Origin: Methanosarcina vacuolata Z-761
Lineage (GTDB): Archaea > Halobacteriota > Methanosarcinia > Methanosarcinales > Methanosarcinaceae
Length of the DNA stretch: 64,000 nucleotides
Assembly: GCF_000969905.1 (NCBI RefSeq)
Contig: NZ_CP009520.1
Span: 1,736,001-1,800,000 of the forward strand
Reading direction: 5' to 3'
Part shown: positions 46,176-54,462 of the stretch, piece by piece
How positions within the stretch are numbered: the stretch's first letter is position 1
Layout of the letters: the number at the start of each line of letters is the position of its first letter
Notes under the pieces: generated by a model
The model's database searches: none
The model's input: only the letters and a program-made list of their open reading frames with translations
What the model was told of the DNA's origin: nothing
Position numbers and translations under genes: made by a program

Positions 46176-47210
46176 ATGAGAAAAACGAACTTTTATTCAA
46201 CGGGATTCAAAATGACTGAAATTGAAGTTAGAGAATTGGTACCATCCGAATACAGAGAATGGGATTTGCTTGTGCAAGAAACTCAACCGGGTACACTTTT
46301 TCATACAAGTGACTGGCTGGAAACTTACAGAAATGTTCTTTCAAAGGACCTTAGATTCTACGGTTGTTTCAGAAACGATAATGAGCTTGTAGGTGGATGC
46401 CCTCTATTTGTCAGGAACTTCAAAGGAATCCTCAAGATGGCATCTTCGACCAGTAATATGATTGACTACTGCGGACCTCTTATCAAAGAAAGTTCCAGCA
46501 CCAGAACAAATAAAAAAGCGCAGGAAACTCACGAAATCTTTGACGCACTCAGGAAGTTTCTGTGCAGACAGGGTTTTGATAGTATTCACCTGAGATTCTC
46601 TCCGGGAATTGAGGATATCAGACCGTTTACCTGGAATGGATGGGACTCAAAGGTCCATTACACCCATCACCTGAATCTGAAGGAAAATGTTGATAATAAG
46701 ATCTCAAGGACAATAAGGAAGGACCTCAAGTCTGTATTAAAGGCGGGGCTTGAGACAAAGATATGGAATGACCTTGAAACTTATTATAGTCTGCTTTCCA
46801 AAACGTATGAGAGGCAGAATCTCAAACCACCACTACCCAAAAGGTTTTTCGAAAAGGTTTTTGACCTTATTCAAAAAAAAGATATCGGTTACATGCTTAT
46901 ATCCGAAACTCCAGAAGGAGAAGCCGTTGCAGCGCATTTGACTCTTTACGGAAAAGAAAGTACGATTGGCTGGTCTTCTGCCCGGAATCCGGCTTTTAAC
47001 CTTAGAGGATCAAATGCTCTCCTTTACTATAATGAGTTCCTCGACTTGCAGTCCAGAAATTTCGAATACATGAATGTTATGGCAGGAAATGTTCCCAGAT
47101 TTGCGGATTATATTATGGGCTTTTCTCCTAAACTCGTTCCTTACTACAGTGTAACCTTAGAGAACAAGAAATATTCAATTCTCAAGGCCTTATATAAAGT
47201 AGCGACTTAA
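46176..47210 (+). CDS. FemAB/GNAT-type acyltransferase-like protein
   Basis: The 344-residue protein fits the FemAB-like GNAT superfamily (PF13480 type): an N-terminal domain with TLFHTSDWLETYRNVLSK and FYGCFRNDNELVGGCPLFV, and a second GNAT-like half with IRKDLKSVLKAGL, GEAVAAHLTLYGKESTIGWSSARNP and ALLYYNEFLD. Relatives transfer aminoacyl or acyl groups to peptidoglycan precursors or exopolysaccharides; in an archaeon the acceptor may be a surface polymer or lipid. If FemX-like it would use an aminoacyl-tRNA, intriguing beside tRNA-Cys genes but unproven. A second ATG at 46212 is possible. Confidence 0.7.
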   Translation: MRKTNFYSTGFKMTEIEVRELVPSEYREWDLLVQETQPGTLFHTSDWLETYRNVLSKDLRFYGCFRNDNELVGGCPLFVRNFKGILKMASSTSNMIDYCGPLIKESSSTRTNKKAQETHEIFDALRKFLCRQGFDSIHLRFSPGIEDIRPFTWNGWDSKVHYTHHLNLKENVDNKISRTIRKDLKSVLKAGLETKIWNDLETYYSLLSKTYERQNLKPPLPKRFFEKVFDLIQKKDIGYMLISETPEGEAVAAHLTLYGKESTIGWSSARNPAFNLRGSNALLYYNEFLDLQSRNFEYMNVMAGNVPRFADYIMGFSPKLVPYYSVTLENKKYSILKALYKVAT

Positions 47211-47466
47211 TATAAAAATTGGGGTTATTTTTTGAGTTGTTGTTGAAAATCAGAAGATCCAGAAGATCCCAAAAAATAATCATACACGAAAAAATCAAAA
47301 ACCAGGACCACTTTGAGGAGAATTATAATTACTGTTTTTCTCCTTTCTTCAGGTGTATCATTAATGCATATAACTGTATACAATTAATAAAAACAAGTTT
47401 TGTTTAACATATAAACAGATAAAATTTATATTTTTACTTTTAAACAGGAAAGATGGGGATGAAAAA
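47211..47466. other. Short gap without a convincing gene
   Basis: A 62-codon frame (47219-47407) has no ribosome binding site or recognisable domain and is not called. A TATA-like TTTATATTTTTA lies about 40 bases before the next gene. Confidence 0.4.
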
Positions 47467-47796
47467 ATGAAGGTCGCTATCGTTTCAACTGATGGTAAGG
47501 TTATCAACCAGCATTTTGGAAAAGCATCCAGGTTTTTTATATTTGAGATTGATGATTGTGGTAAAATACAATTCTTAGAAGTTAGAGAGACTATGCCTTT
47601 ATGTGGCTCAGCGGATGAAGGGCATGCCGATGATGTTTTAAGCAGAACAATTTCTTTGATATCTGACTGTGAAGCTTTGCTTTGCTCCAGAATTGGCAGC
47701 AGGCCGCGAGAAGAATTAAGGAAAAAAGGAATTAAACCAGTTGAAACTCCCTACTTTATTGACGAAGCTTTAAAAAGTATATCTGAAGCTGAATAA
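47467..47796 (+). CDS. NifX/NifB C-domain-like iron-molybdenum cluster protein
   Basis: The 109-residue protein is a single dinitrogenase iron-molybdenum cofactor biosynthesis domain (PF02579): KVAIVSTDGKVINQHFGKASRFFIFEI at the start with the conserved HFG, and CEALLCSRIGSRPREELRKKGIKPVETPYFIDEAL at the end. Relatives bind Fe-S cofactor precursors. Ribosome binding site GATGGGGATG precedes ATG. No nif operon is adjacent, but a nitrogenase-like pair lies 7 kb downstream, so a cluster-carrier role for that system is an open possibility. Confidence 0.85.
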   Translation: MKVAIVSTDGKVINQHFGKASRFFIFEIDDCGKIQFLEVRETMPLCGSADEGHADDVLSRTISLISDCEALLCSRIGSRPREELRKKGIKPVETPYFIDEALKSISEAE

Positions 47797-48249
47797 TCAG
47801 GGTTAAACAGTTCCAAGTCACCTTATTTCCGAATTATGATTCACTAATGTTTAGCAAATATAATGACTTTCCATATCTGAAAAATTACAGATGCCAAAAC
47901 ATTATACACTTATTTTTGAGCCACAGTAATTCCTGTTTAATCTCTTGAACCTGCAAGAGTAATCTGGAGAATAATCTGGAAAATAATCTGGAAGATAATC
48001 TGGAAAATAATCTGGAAAATAATCTGGAAAATAATCTGGAAAATAATCTGAAAGATAATCTGAAAAATAATCTGAAAAATAATCTGGAGAATAATCTGGA
48101 GAATAATCTGGAGAATAATCTGGAGAATAATCTGGAGAATAATCTGGAGAATGATCTCTATTCTTGTTGAAATCGGAGAGGTTGCACAACTGCTTTTTTC
48201 TATCAAACAGGCAATTTACATCCTCAATCTGCGGATATTGATAATTTGC
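47797..48249. other. Intergenic region dominated by a minisatellite
   Basis: No gene is called. Open frames across the repeat (reading NLEN on one strand and PDYS/IILQ on the other) are products of the 12-bp period, not evidence for a protein. Confidence 0.7.
47961..48156. repeat. 12-bp tandem repeat, about 16 units
   Basis: AATCTGGAGAAT and variants with GAAAAT, GAAGAT, AAAAAT repeat continuously. Variation is concentrated at three positions. The last unit diverges into GATCTCTATTC. Confidence 0.95.
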
Positions 48250-48324
48250 AGGCACTTTTTGCCTTAAAAACGAAATTTAAATATTAATAATGAATAGGAT
48301 GTTTTGTCAGTTCACGAATGTGAT
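48250..48324 (+). promoter_or_regulatory. Orphan tRNA-Cys-type promoter module
   Basis: Dyad AGGCACTTTTTGCCT (48250-48264), TATA box TTTAAATATT (48276-48285), then a decayed palindrome TTCACGAATGTGAT (48311-48324) at exactly the spacing of the tRNA-Cys promoters. No tRNA follows; the next gene starts at 48427. Either it drives that gene or it is left from a lost tRNA-Cys copy. Confidence 0.65.
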
Positions 48325-48426
48325 GACAATCGAAAAAAGAGCTGAAAAGATAGGTAAAATGGAAAAAAACAGAACAGATAGACTAATTTGAAGAAGGTAA
48401 AAGCATGAATTCAATAAGGTTAAAGT

Positions 48427-48891
48427 ATGAAAGGAGCGATCGTTGACGGAACAGAAAATTCTGCCCTCGATCTGAATGAAAATATTGCTGAAGAAGTATG
48501 GCGAGAGTTTGAAGATGAGCTTACGGTTGAAATATTCTGGGAAGCTCTTGATCTAACTGGGTTCCACATTCTCCTGCATATGGTATATCATATACTTCTT
48601 GCAGTAGAGTATGTATCTCCTGAAGTTATAACCAGCCCTCTTGATGTGATTGAACAGAAGATTTCTCAAAATGAGAACGATCTCCTTGAAGAAGGAAAAT
48701 CCAGAGTGTGGCGGATATTCAATAGATATCACATTTCAGGCACAGGGATAAAAATGCGCGGACAGCTAAGAGCAGAAAATAGAAAAGATCCAGGGTTATA
48801 TGGGAACTTTGTCACAGAGTCCAATAATACATTAACTAACTCTGTGTTTCCAAATATAACCGAAACATTAACTTCCTCATACTGTTGTTGA
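48427..48891 (+). CDS. Hypothetical protein in the tRNA-Cys array
   Basis: The 154-residue protein is not recognised. The first half is acidic and helical (EEVWREFEDELTVEIFWEALDLTGFHILLHMVYHILLAV in outline, no signal peptide), the second half basic then Asn/Thr-rich. Its only two cysteines are the last two residues (SSYCC-stop), encoded TGT TGT. AAGGTT lies 8 nt before the ATG. It is preceded by a tRNA-Cys-type promoter and followed 470 bases later by the next such promoter. A Cys-Cys end could act as a metal ligand or as a translation sensor of Cys-tRNA; both are speculation. Confidence 0.55.
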   Translation: MKGAIVDGTENSALDLNENIAEEVWREFEDELTVEIFWEALDLTGFHILLHMVYHILLAVEYVSPEVITSPLDVIEQKISQNENDLLEEGKSRVWRIFNRYHISGTGIKMRGQLRAENRKDPGLYGNFVTESNNTLTNSVFPNITETLTSSYCC

Positions 48892-49362
48892 TTGAGATTA
48901 TAAAATCCCTAACCTCCTATTTTCTTTTTTGTTTGAAAATTTACTGTCACAAAATATTTTCGAAAAGAAAAACCTCATTTTAACTAATCAACCATTAAAA
49001 ATAAGCAGCATTTCGAATCACGATTTCTGAATATTTATACGAAAAAAGACCAAACTATAGGAGCTCCATATATTATTGTACCAGCTCTTTTGATCATGTT
49101 GTTAACAATTTATTTTTCACCTTTTCCGCATCATATCATTAACCAATAGTAATCGGATTTCAAATAAATTTCTTGTAACTACTCTTGTTCATTATTCATT
49201 TCTCCTTCTTTTCTGAATACTATAGCTTGCTGTAACCTTTTAAAAAATATTTCTGCTAGCATTGTATAGATACCATGCAGTAATTTACTATGCTTATAGG
49301 TTCTCTATCAATACGAGCAGAAAACTTGTGAAGAAAAATTTCAGTTTCTCTTTGAAGTAAAA
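48892..49362. other. AT-rich intergenic region without a gene
   Basis: Only T-rich terminator-like runs after the previous gene and short open frames were seen. Nothing recognisable. Confidence 0.5.
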
Positions 49363-49436
49363 GGTATTTTTTGCCTCAAAAAGCAGGTTTAAATATTAAA
49401 AACGAGTATGATGTGTTGCTAATTCACAATTGTGAA
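49363..49436 (+). promoter_or_regulatory. tRNA-Cys promoter module
   Basis: Dyad AGGTATTTTTTGCCT (49363-49377, one arm mismatch), TATA box TTTAAATATT (49388-49397), operator TTCACAATTGTGAA (49423-49436), tRNA start 49444. Nearly the same sequence as 45807-45881. Confidence 0.8.
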
Positions 49437-49443
49437 TAGTGGT

Positions 49444-49514
49444 GCCAGAGTGGCGGAAAGGCTACGCAGTGGACTGCAGATCCATTTATCCCGGTTCGAT
49501 TCCAGGCTCTGGCT
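49444..49514 (+). tRNA. tRNA-Cys (GCA), G37 type
   Basis: 71 nt with a perfect acceptor GCCAGAG/CTCTGGC, anticodon stem GTGGA/TCCAT (one G-U), loop CTGCAGA, T stem CCCGG/CCAGG with the same C-A mismatch as the copy at 45889, discriminator U73. It differs from that copy at only two positions, so the pair is a recent duplication that included the promoter. Confidence 0.95.
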
Positions 49515-49566
49515 TAAAAGTTTTCTTGTAAATAGAAACAGGAAAGCTTTTAACAAAAAAATTTTA

Positions 49567-49639
49567 AGGCGCATTTAGCCTGAAGGAGGAACAAATAAAG
49601 GTTATAATGAATTGCAAACACCGACTTCACAATTGTGAA
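49567..49639 (+). promoter_or_regulatory. Promoter module of the tRNA-Cys/pscS/metY operon
   Basis: Dyad AGGCGCATTTAGCCT (49567-49581), weak TATA-like CAAATAAAG (49592-49600), operator TTCACAATTGTGAA (49626-49639, extended to a 16-bp palindrome by flanking C and G). Spacing from dyad to operator (44 bases) is close to the 45-46 of the other modules. It is the only obvious promoter before the tRNA-Cys at 49918. Confidence 0.65.
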
Positions 49640-49917
49640 GTACGCATAACAATCAAAATGTGGTTGAATTCCCTTTATGAATCATGTATAGACGAACAGA
49701 TAAAAACGACTCATATAACTCACAACTTAGTCAACAGCGTACTTTCCGCAGAAGTCCACAAAAGAATACCCGTTTATCAAATGGGTATAGCCCCCATAAA
49801 TCAGTATCAGTTAAACAGGATACTGGGCAGATAACCCCTCAATTTGTGTACATCTGCGGAATAAGAGTGCAAAGTAACAAAGTAACGAAGTAACAAAGTA
49901 ACAAAGTAACAAAAGAT
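49640..49917 (+). other. Leader region of the pscS operon
   Basis: About 280 bases between operator and tRNA. It has a hairpin with arms ATACCC/GGGTAT (about 49767-49790) and five 8-bp repeats of AAGTAACA (49870-49912) abutting the tRNA. No convincing gene. Small frames here lack a plausible start relative to the predicted transcript start. Confidence 0.5.
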
Positions 49918-49989
49918 GCTGAGATGGCGGAAAGGCTACGCGATGGACTGCAACTCCATTATATCCCGGTTCGATTCCGGGTCTCAGCT
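49918..49989 (+). tRNA. tRNA-Cys (GCA), A37 type, upstream of pscS
   Basis: 72 nt with all stems perfect: acceptor GCTGAGA/TCTCAGC, D arm GCG/CGC, anticodon stem ATGGA/TCCAT, loop CTGCAAC (GCA, A37), T stem CCCGG/CCGGG, discriminator U73. Its 3' end is 12 bases before the pscS ATG and there is no terminator between, so tRNA and mRNA are probably one primary transcript, separated by tRNA processing. The A37 loop is shared only with the tRNA at 25568. Confidence 0.95.
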
Positions 49990-50001
49990 TAGGGGTAGTA
50001 T

Positions 50002-51384
50002 ATGGATATAAGAACACAGAAAACATTTGAGGCACTTTTTGCCCTTGAAGATATTAGGGAGATCCTTAGACAAAGGCTTCCAAATACCAAAAGCCCAGAA
50101 GAAGAAAACACCATTAAAGAAAGTGTAAATAAGGTCAGAAAATTTCTGGATGATATCGAAAATGATGCCGGAACCCCGGAAGTAAGAAAAATAGCTGATA
50201 ATATTGATATTCGGTCCAGAGAAGAAACAAACATCAATATACAGCCAATCCAGGCAGCAGGAAGGCTTACACCCGAAGCACGAAAAGCTCTCATAGCATA
50301 TGGCGACGGCTATTCCACCTGTGATGCCTGCCGCAAACCTTTCAGGCTTGATAAAATAAGCAGTCCACCTATTGCTCCCTTTCATGAACAACTTGCAAGC
50401 TTCGTTAACATGGATGTGGCTCGAGTAGTGCCAGGTGCAAGGAGAGGGTTCCAGGCAGTGACATCGTCTCTGGTCAACAAAGGTGATTCCGTAATAGTCT
50501 CGGCTCTTGCTCATTATACAGAATTCCTAGCAGTAGAAGGAGCAGGAGGAATAGTTCGAGAAGTTCCCTTAAACGAACACAATATTGTGACTGCAGATGC
50601 TACTGCTGAGAAAATTGAAGCGGTTAAGCAGGAAACAGGTAAATTACCTGTACTGGTAATGATCGACCACTTTGATTACCAGTATGCAAACGAGCACGAT
50701 GTAAAAGGCATTGCAAAAGTTGCCCACCAGTATGACATTCCTTTCCTGTACAACGGGGCATATACTGTTGGCGTCAGGCCGGTTGATGGAAAAGATATCG
50801 GCGCGGATTTTGTTGTAGGTTCAGGCCACAAAAGCATGGCATCCCCTGCACCTTCTGGAGTACTGGCAACAACTGAAGAATGGGCTCCCAGGATATTCCG
50901 CACAACTCAGATGACTGGCGATCTAACCAAACGCAAATTTGGAGTAAAAGAAGTCGAGATGCTTGGCTGCACACTGATGGGTTCAACTTTGCTAGGCATG
51001 ATGGCTTCATTCCCTACAGTTAAGGAGAGAGTAAAGAATTGGGAAGACGAATTGAAAAAATCGAATTATCTGATCGATGGCTTGCTCGCTATTGAAGGCA
51101 GTAAAGTCGTCTCAGAGTATCCACGCAAACATACCCTTTCCAAAGTTGACACCATCAATAGCTTCGATCTTGTAGCGCAGAAAAATAAACGCAGAGGTTT
51201 CTTCCTTTCAGACGAACTTTCAAAAAAGGGTATTGTCGGAGAATTTGCAGGAGCCACAAGAGTCTGGAAACTTAATACATACGGGCTTTCGTGGGAGAAA
51301 GTTCGCTATGTCGTAGACACATTCCAGGAAATCGCTGAAAAATATGACCTTCAGGTAAACAAGGAGAAGAATTCCAATGACTAA
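50002..51384 (+). CDS. pscS: Sep-tRNA:Cys-tRNA synthase (SepCysS)
   Basis: SepCysS converts O-phosphoseryl-tRNA-Cys to cysteinyl-tRNA-Cys with PLP and a sulfur donor; it is the second step of the tRNA-dependent cysteine pathway of methanogens. The protein has the PLP lysine K277 in [14 protein letters not shown], the catalytic cysteines Cys107 and Cys110 ([10 protein letters not shown]) and Cys323 (EMLGCTLMG), all three known to be needed. At 460 residues it has an N-terminal helical extension of about 80 residues compared with shorter archaeal homologues. AGGGG precedes the ATG. It overlaps metY by 8 bases and follows its substrate tRNA gene. SepRS is not in the window. Confidence 0.95.
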   Translation: MDIRTQKTFEALFALEDIREILRQRLPNTKSPEEENTIKESVNKVRKFLDDIENDAGTPEVRKIADNIDIRSREETNINIQPIQAAGRLTPEARKALIAYGDGYSTCDACRKPFRLDKISSPPIAPFHEQLASFVNMDVARVVPGARRGFQAVTSSLVNKGDSVIVSALAHYTEFLAVEGAGGIVREVPLNEHNIVTADATAEKIEAVKQETGKLPVLVMIDHFDYQYANEHDVKGIAKVAHQYDIPFLYNGAYTVGVRPVDGKDIGADFVVGSGHKSMASPAPSGVLATTEEWAPRIFRTTQMTGDLTKRKFGVKEVEMLGCTLMGSTLLGMMASFPTVKERVKNWEDELKKSNYLIDGLLAIEGSKVVSEYPRKHTLSKVDTINSFDLVAQKNKRRGFFLSDELSKKGIVGEFAGATRVWKLNTYGLSWEKVRYVVDTFQEIAEKYDLQVNKEKNSND

Positions 51385-52669
51385 TAACTATAAATTAGGA
51401 ACACTTGCCCTTCACGCCGGACAGAACCCGGATCCAGCTACAGGAGCACTTGTAGTACCTATATATCAGACTACCTCGTATGCATTCAAGGATGCAGATC
51501 AGGCAGCCAATCGTTTTGGGCTCAAAGAGCTTGGCAACATCTACACCCGTATAATGAACCCCACTACTGATGTGTTCGAAAAGCGCATCGCTGCCATTGA
51601 AGGTGGGACTGGAGCCCTTGGAGTTGCATCAGGTTCAGCAGCAATAACCTATGCTCTGTTAACTATTACTAGAGTAGGGGATGAAATAGTATCCGGAAAC
51701 AATCTTTACGGCGGAACCTACGAACTTTTTAGATACACTTTCCCCAAACTGGGAAGAAAAGTAATATTTGTAGATTCAACTGATGTAGAGGCGTACCGAA
51801 AAGCCATTAATGAGAAAACCAGGGCTGTTTATATTGAGTCACTGGGTAACCCGAAGCTTGATGTCCCAGATTTTGAGGCAATTGCTGACATTGCTCATAA
51901 AGCCGGGATTCCGGTTGTCGTAGACAACACAAGTGCTGTAGGGCTTGTCCGGCCTATTGAACATGGAGTTGATATCGTTGTGCATTCAGCAACCAAATAC
52001 ATTGGCGGGCATGGAAACTCAATTGCCGGTTCTATAGTCGATTCCGGGAAGTTCCCATGGAATAACGGTAAGTTCCCGGAATTCACAGATCCTGATCCAG
52101 AGTATCACGGCCTGAAATACTGGGACACATTTTCAGACTTCCCTGGGCTTGGGAACGTAGCATTTGTCTACAAAACAAGGCTGCAATTCCTTCGAGATAC
52201 AGGTGCCGCGATTTCACCTTTTAATTCATTCCTGCTGCTTCAGGGACTTGAAACCCTGCATCTGAGGATACAGAGGCACTCTGAAAATGCACTTAAGGTG
52301 GCAGAATACCTCTCAAACCATCCGAAGGTCTCGTGGATAAATTATCCAGGTTTGCCGGATCACCCAAGCCATGAACTTGCATCCAGATATCTCAAAGGTG
52401 GTTATGGTGGATTAATAGGATTCGGTGTAAAGGGTGGCGTGGAAGAAGGAAAGAAGTTTATTAACTCTGTGAAGCTGCTTTCACACGTTGCAAATATAGG
52501 AGATTCTAAAAGTCTTGTTATCCACCCAGCAAGTACCACACACCAGCAATTAACCCCGGCAGAGCAGGAAGCAAATGGGGTTAAGCCAGATTACATACGC
52601 CTTTCCATAGGTACTGAGGATATAGAAGATATAATCTTAGATCTGGAACAGGCTCTTGAGAAAGTGTAA
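51377..52669 (+). CDS. metY: O-acetylhomoserine sulfhydrylase, second copy
   Basis: A 430-residue MetY with [33 protein letters not shown] lysine in [15 protein letters not shown] and [14 protein letters not shown]. It overlaps the end of pscS, so it is translated from the same transcript as SepCysS and, presumably, tRNA-Cys. Compared with the copy at 24089 it lacks the charged N-terminal extension and carries a [14 protein letters not shown] insertion near residue 245. Placement in the cysteine operon suggests a partly different role, for example homocysteine synthesis linked to cysteine supply, whereas the other copy is coupled to metX. Confidence 0.93.
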   Translation: MTNNYKLGTLALHAGQNPDPATGALVVPIYQTTSYAFKDADQAANRFGLKELGNIYTRIMNPTTDVFEKRIAAIEGGTGALGVASGSAAITYALLTITRVGDEIVSGNNLYGGTYELFRYTFPKLGRKVIFVDSTDVEAYRKAINEKTRAVYIESLGNPKLDVPDFEAIADIAHKAGIPVVVDNTSAVGLVRPIEHGVDIVVHSATKYIGGHGNSIAGSIVDSGKFPWNNGKFPEFTDPDPEYHGLKYWDTFSDFPGLGNVAFVYKTRLQFLRDTGAAISPFNSFLLLQGLETLHLRIQRHSENALKVAEYLSNHPKVSWINYPGLPDHPSHELASRYLKGGYGGLIGFGVKGGVEEGKKFINSVKLLSHVANIGDSKSLVIHPASTTHQQLTPAEQEANGVKPDYIRLSIGTEDIEDIILDLEQALEKV

Positions 52670-52799
52670 CTTTAATTTGTGTTCTCTGGTACCAAGGCTA
52701 TTAGATCTTAAGGCTACAAAAGGCATTAAAAACGCTGTAAATTGATGAGGTAAAACTCATCTGTTTATTTTCAGTAATTTTGCTTTGTCAATTAACTTT

Positions 52800-52851
52800 G
52801 TCATATCAACTTTTATCAACTTCTATCAACTTTTATCAACTTCTGTCCACT
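52800..52851. repeat. Short imperfect repeat before pdxS
   Basis: About four units of a 12-bp ATCAACTT(T/C)T(A/G)T type sequence lie upstream of the TATA-like AAAATATTTAAC at about 52857. No regulatory role is evident. Confidence 0.6.
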
Positions 52852-52890
52852 TCTTTTAAAATATTTAACTGTGTTACAAGGATGACATTC

Positions 52891-53787
52891 ATGGACTTTG
52901 AAAAATTACGACATGGGACCGAACTTATTAAGCGGGGCTTTGCAAGAATGCAAAAAGGGGGTGTAATCATGGATGTTACAAACCCGGAACAGGCCAGGAT
53001 CGCAGAAGAAGCTGGAGCAGTTGCTGTTATGGCCCTCCAGGCTGTTCCAGCAGATATAAGAAAAGCTGGTGGGGTTGCCCGGATGGCCGACCCTGAGATT
53101 GTCCAGCAGATTATTGATACGGTTACAATTCCTGTAATGGCAAAAGCCAGGATCGGGCACTTTGTCGAAGCCGAAATTTTAGAAGCTCTCGGTGTTGACA
53201 TGGTGGACGAGTCTGAAGTCCTGACCCCCGCTGACCCCTACTTCCACATAGACAAAACGCAGTTCACCGTGCCTTTTGTCTGCGGTGCCAGAAACCTCGG
53301 AGAAGCCCTCAGGAGAATTAACGAAGGAGCAGCCATGATCCGAACTAAAGGAGAGGCTGGAACCGGAGATGTAAGCCAGGCAGTTAAGCACATGAAGCAG
53401 ATTCAGGGCGAAATCCGTGCACTTGCAGGGAAGACTAAAGAAGAGCTGATTATGGTTTCAAGGGAAATCGAAGCTCCGATAGAACTTGTAGTCGAAACAT
53501 CAAAAATGCAGCGACTGCCTGTGGTAAACTTTGCAGCCGGCGGAGTTGCAACCCCTGCGGATGCAGCACTTATGATGCGCCTTGGTGCAGACGGGGTCTT
53601 TGTAGGTTCAGGCATTTTCAAAGCCGAAAACCCTGAAAAAATGGCAAAAGCCGTTGTTGAAGCCGTAAACAACTTTGACAACCCTGCAAAACTCGCAGAA
53701 ATCTCAAAAGGCGTGGGCGCAGGCATGAAAGGTATCAGCGCAGACACGATCCCTGAACAGGAAGCCCTTCAGGAACGCGGCTGGTAA
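52891..53787 (+). CDS. pdxS: Pyridoxal 5'-phosphate synthase lyase subunit
   Basis: PdxS builds PLP from ribose 5-phosphate, glyceraldehyde 3-phosphate and glutamine-derived ammonia. The 298-residue TIM barrel is very typical: [27 protein letters not shown], the Schiff-base lysine in [41 protein letters not shown] and [18 protein letters not shown] 52891 with AAGGATG upstream is preferred to the ATG at 52882. PdxT, the glutaminase, is not adjacent. Placement after PLP-dependent sulfur enzymes may be meaningful, but it has its own promoter region. Confidence 0.95.
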   Translation: MDFEKLRHGTELIKRGFARMQKGGVIMDVTNPEQARIAEEAGAVAVMALQAVPADIRKAGGVARMADPEIVQQIIDTVTIPVMAKARIGHFVEAEILEALGVDMVDESEVLTPADPYFHIDKTQFTVPFVCGARNLGEALRRINEGAAMIRTKGEAGTGDVSQAVKHMKQIQGEIRALAGKTKEELIMVSREIEAPIELVVETSKMQRLPVVNFAAGGVATPADAALMMRLGADGVFVGSGIFKAENPEKMAKAVVEAVNNFDNPAKLAEISKGVGAGMKGISADTIPEQEALQERGW

Positions 53788-53826
53788 AAATCCCGGTAAA
53801 AATCCACTTAGGACTCCTCAGTTACA

Positions 53827-54310
53827 TCATCCGGATTTCACTTCTCGAATGAATTTAAATCCCACGTCAGAAGCCCATTTAATGCGCTGTTCGGGTCTGG
53901 GCCGTATAGCCATTGGCGGACCCCGTGGAGTTTCTGGATCATAGTTCCAGTGTATAACGCCTAATTTACCTCCTGAAATTAAGATACGTTAGGCTTCATT
54001 TAGAAGCCTTTCTGGTTTTTCTGCATGAAGGATGTTACAAAGCATTCCATAATCCACACTCTGATTTTCCAGTCCGGAATCTTCAAGAGTGAAGTCACAG
54101 AGAATTATTTTTACGTTTTTTAGATTCTCATTGTTTGCCCTTTAGGTGACTCTTTTTATCATTTTTTCTTCAATATCAATGGCATACATTGTCCCTTTTA
54201 TCAACTTTAACGCAGGTATGACAACAGTTCCATAACCACATCCAAAATCAACTGCATTTGCTACGCTATGATCAAGTCCCATAGTCACCAGGAAAGCGTC
54301 CGCTGGCTTA
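53827..54310 (-). pseudogene. SAM-dependent methyltransferase with two stop codons
   Basis: The minus strand reads VDFGCGYGTVVIPALKLI, GTMYAIDIEEKMIKRVT, stop, ENLKNVKIILCDFTLEDSG, LLNEA, stop, RILISGGKLGVIHWNYDPETP and KWASDVGFKFIREV, ending at TGA 53827-53829. This is a class I methyltransferase in a single frame broken by two TAA codons; both are TAA, so pyrrolysine (TAG) cannot rescue it. The N-terminus is truncated near 54310. It has no visible partner genes. Confidence 0.8.
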
Positions 54311-54462
54311 TTGCTTCAACTCCTGTCCTTCCCAGCTTTAAAAAAGTCAAGGATAAAGGAAAAAACGGAGGATAAAATTCCCAAATTTAAAATTGAGTGG
54401 AAAAAGGAGTAGATCCACTCATCGAGATTATGCTCACAGAGGAGTATTCTCAGAAGCAATAA

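Noticed and set aside
47961-48156. CRISPR-like array
   Set aside because: The 12-bp units are directly adjacent with no spacers; it is a minisatellite. The same applies to the 23-bp arrays at 14528 and 30225.
47902-48255. Frames encoding PDYSPDY or IILQ repeats
   Set aside because: They arise from the 12-bp minisatellite read on the minus strand and have no ribosome binding site or unique sequence.
49607-49834. Cys-containing leader peptide before tRNA-Cys and pscS
   Set aside because: Its ATG would lie upstream of the transcription start predicted from the TATA box, and the operator falls in its coding sequence.
50028-50046. AGGCACTTTTTGCCC inside pscS as another promoter dyad
   Set aside because: It resembles the promoter dyad but lies within the coding sequence, has no TATA box at the right distance, and encodes conserved-looking residues.
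53827-54310. Pyrrolysine-containing methyltransferase
   Set aside because: Both in-frame stops are TAA, not TAG, and the protein is a class I SAM methyltransferase, not an MtmB/MtbB/MttB protein.
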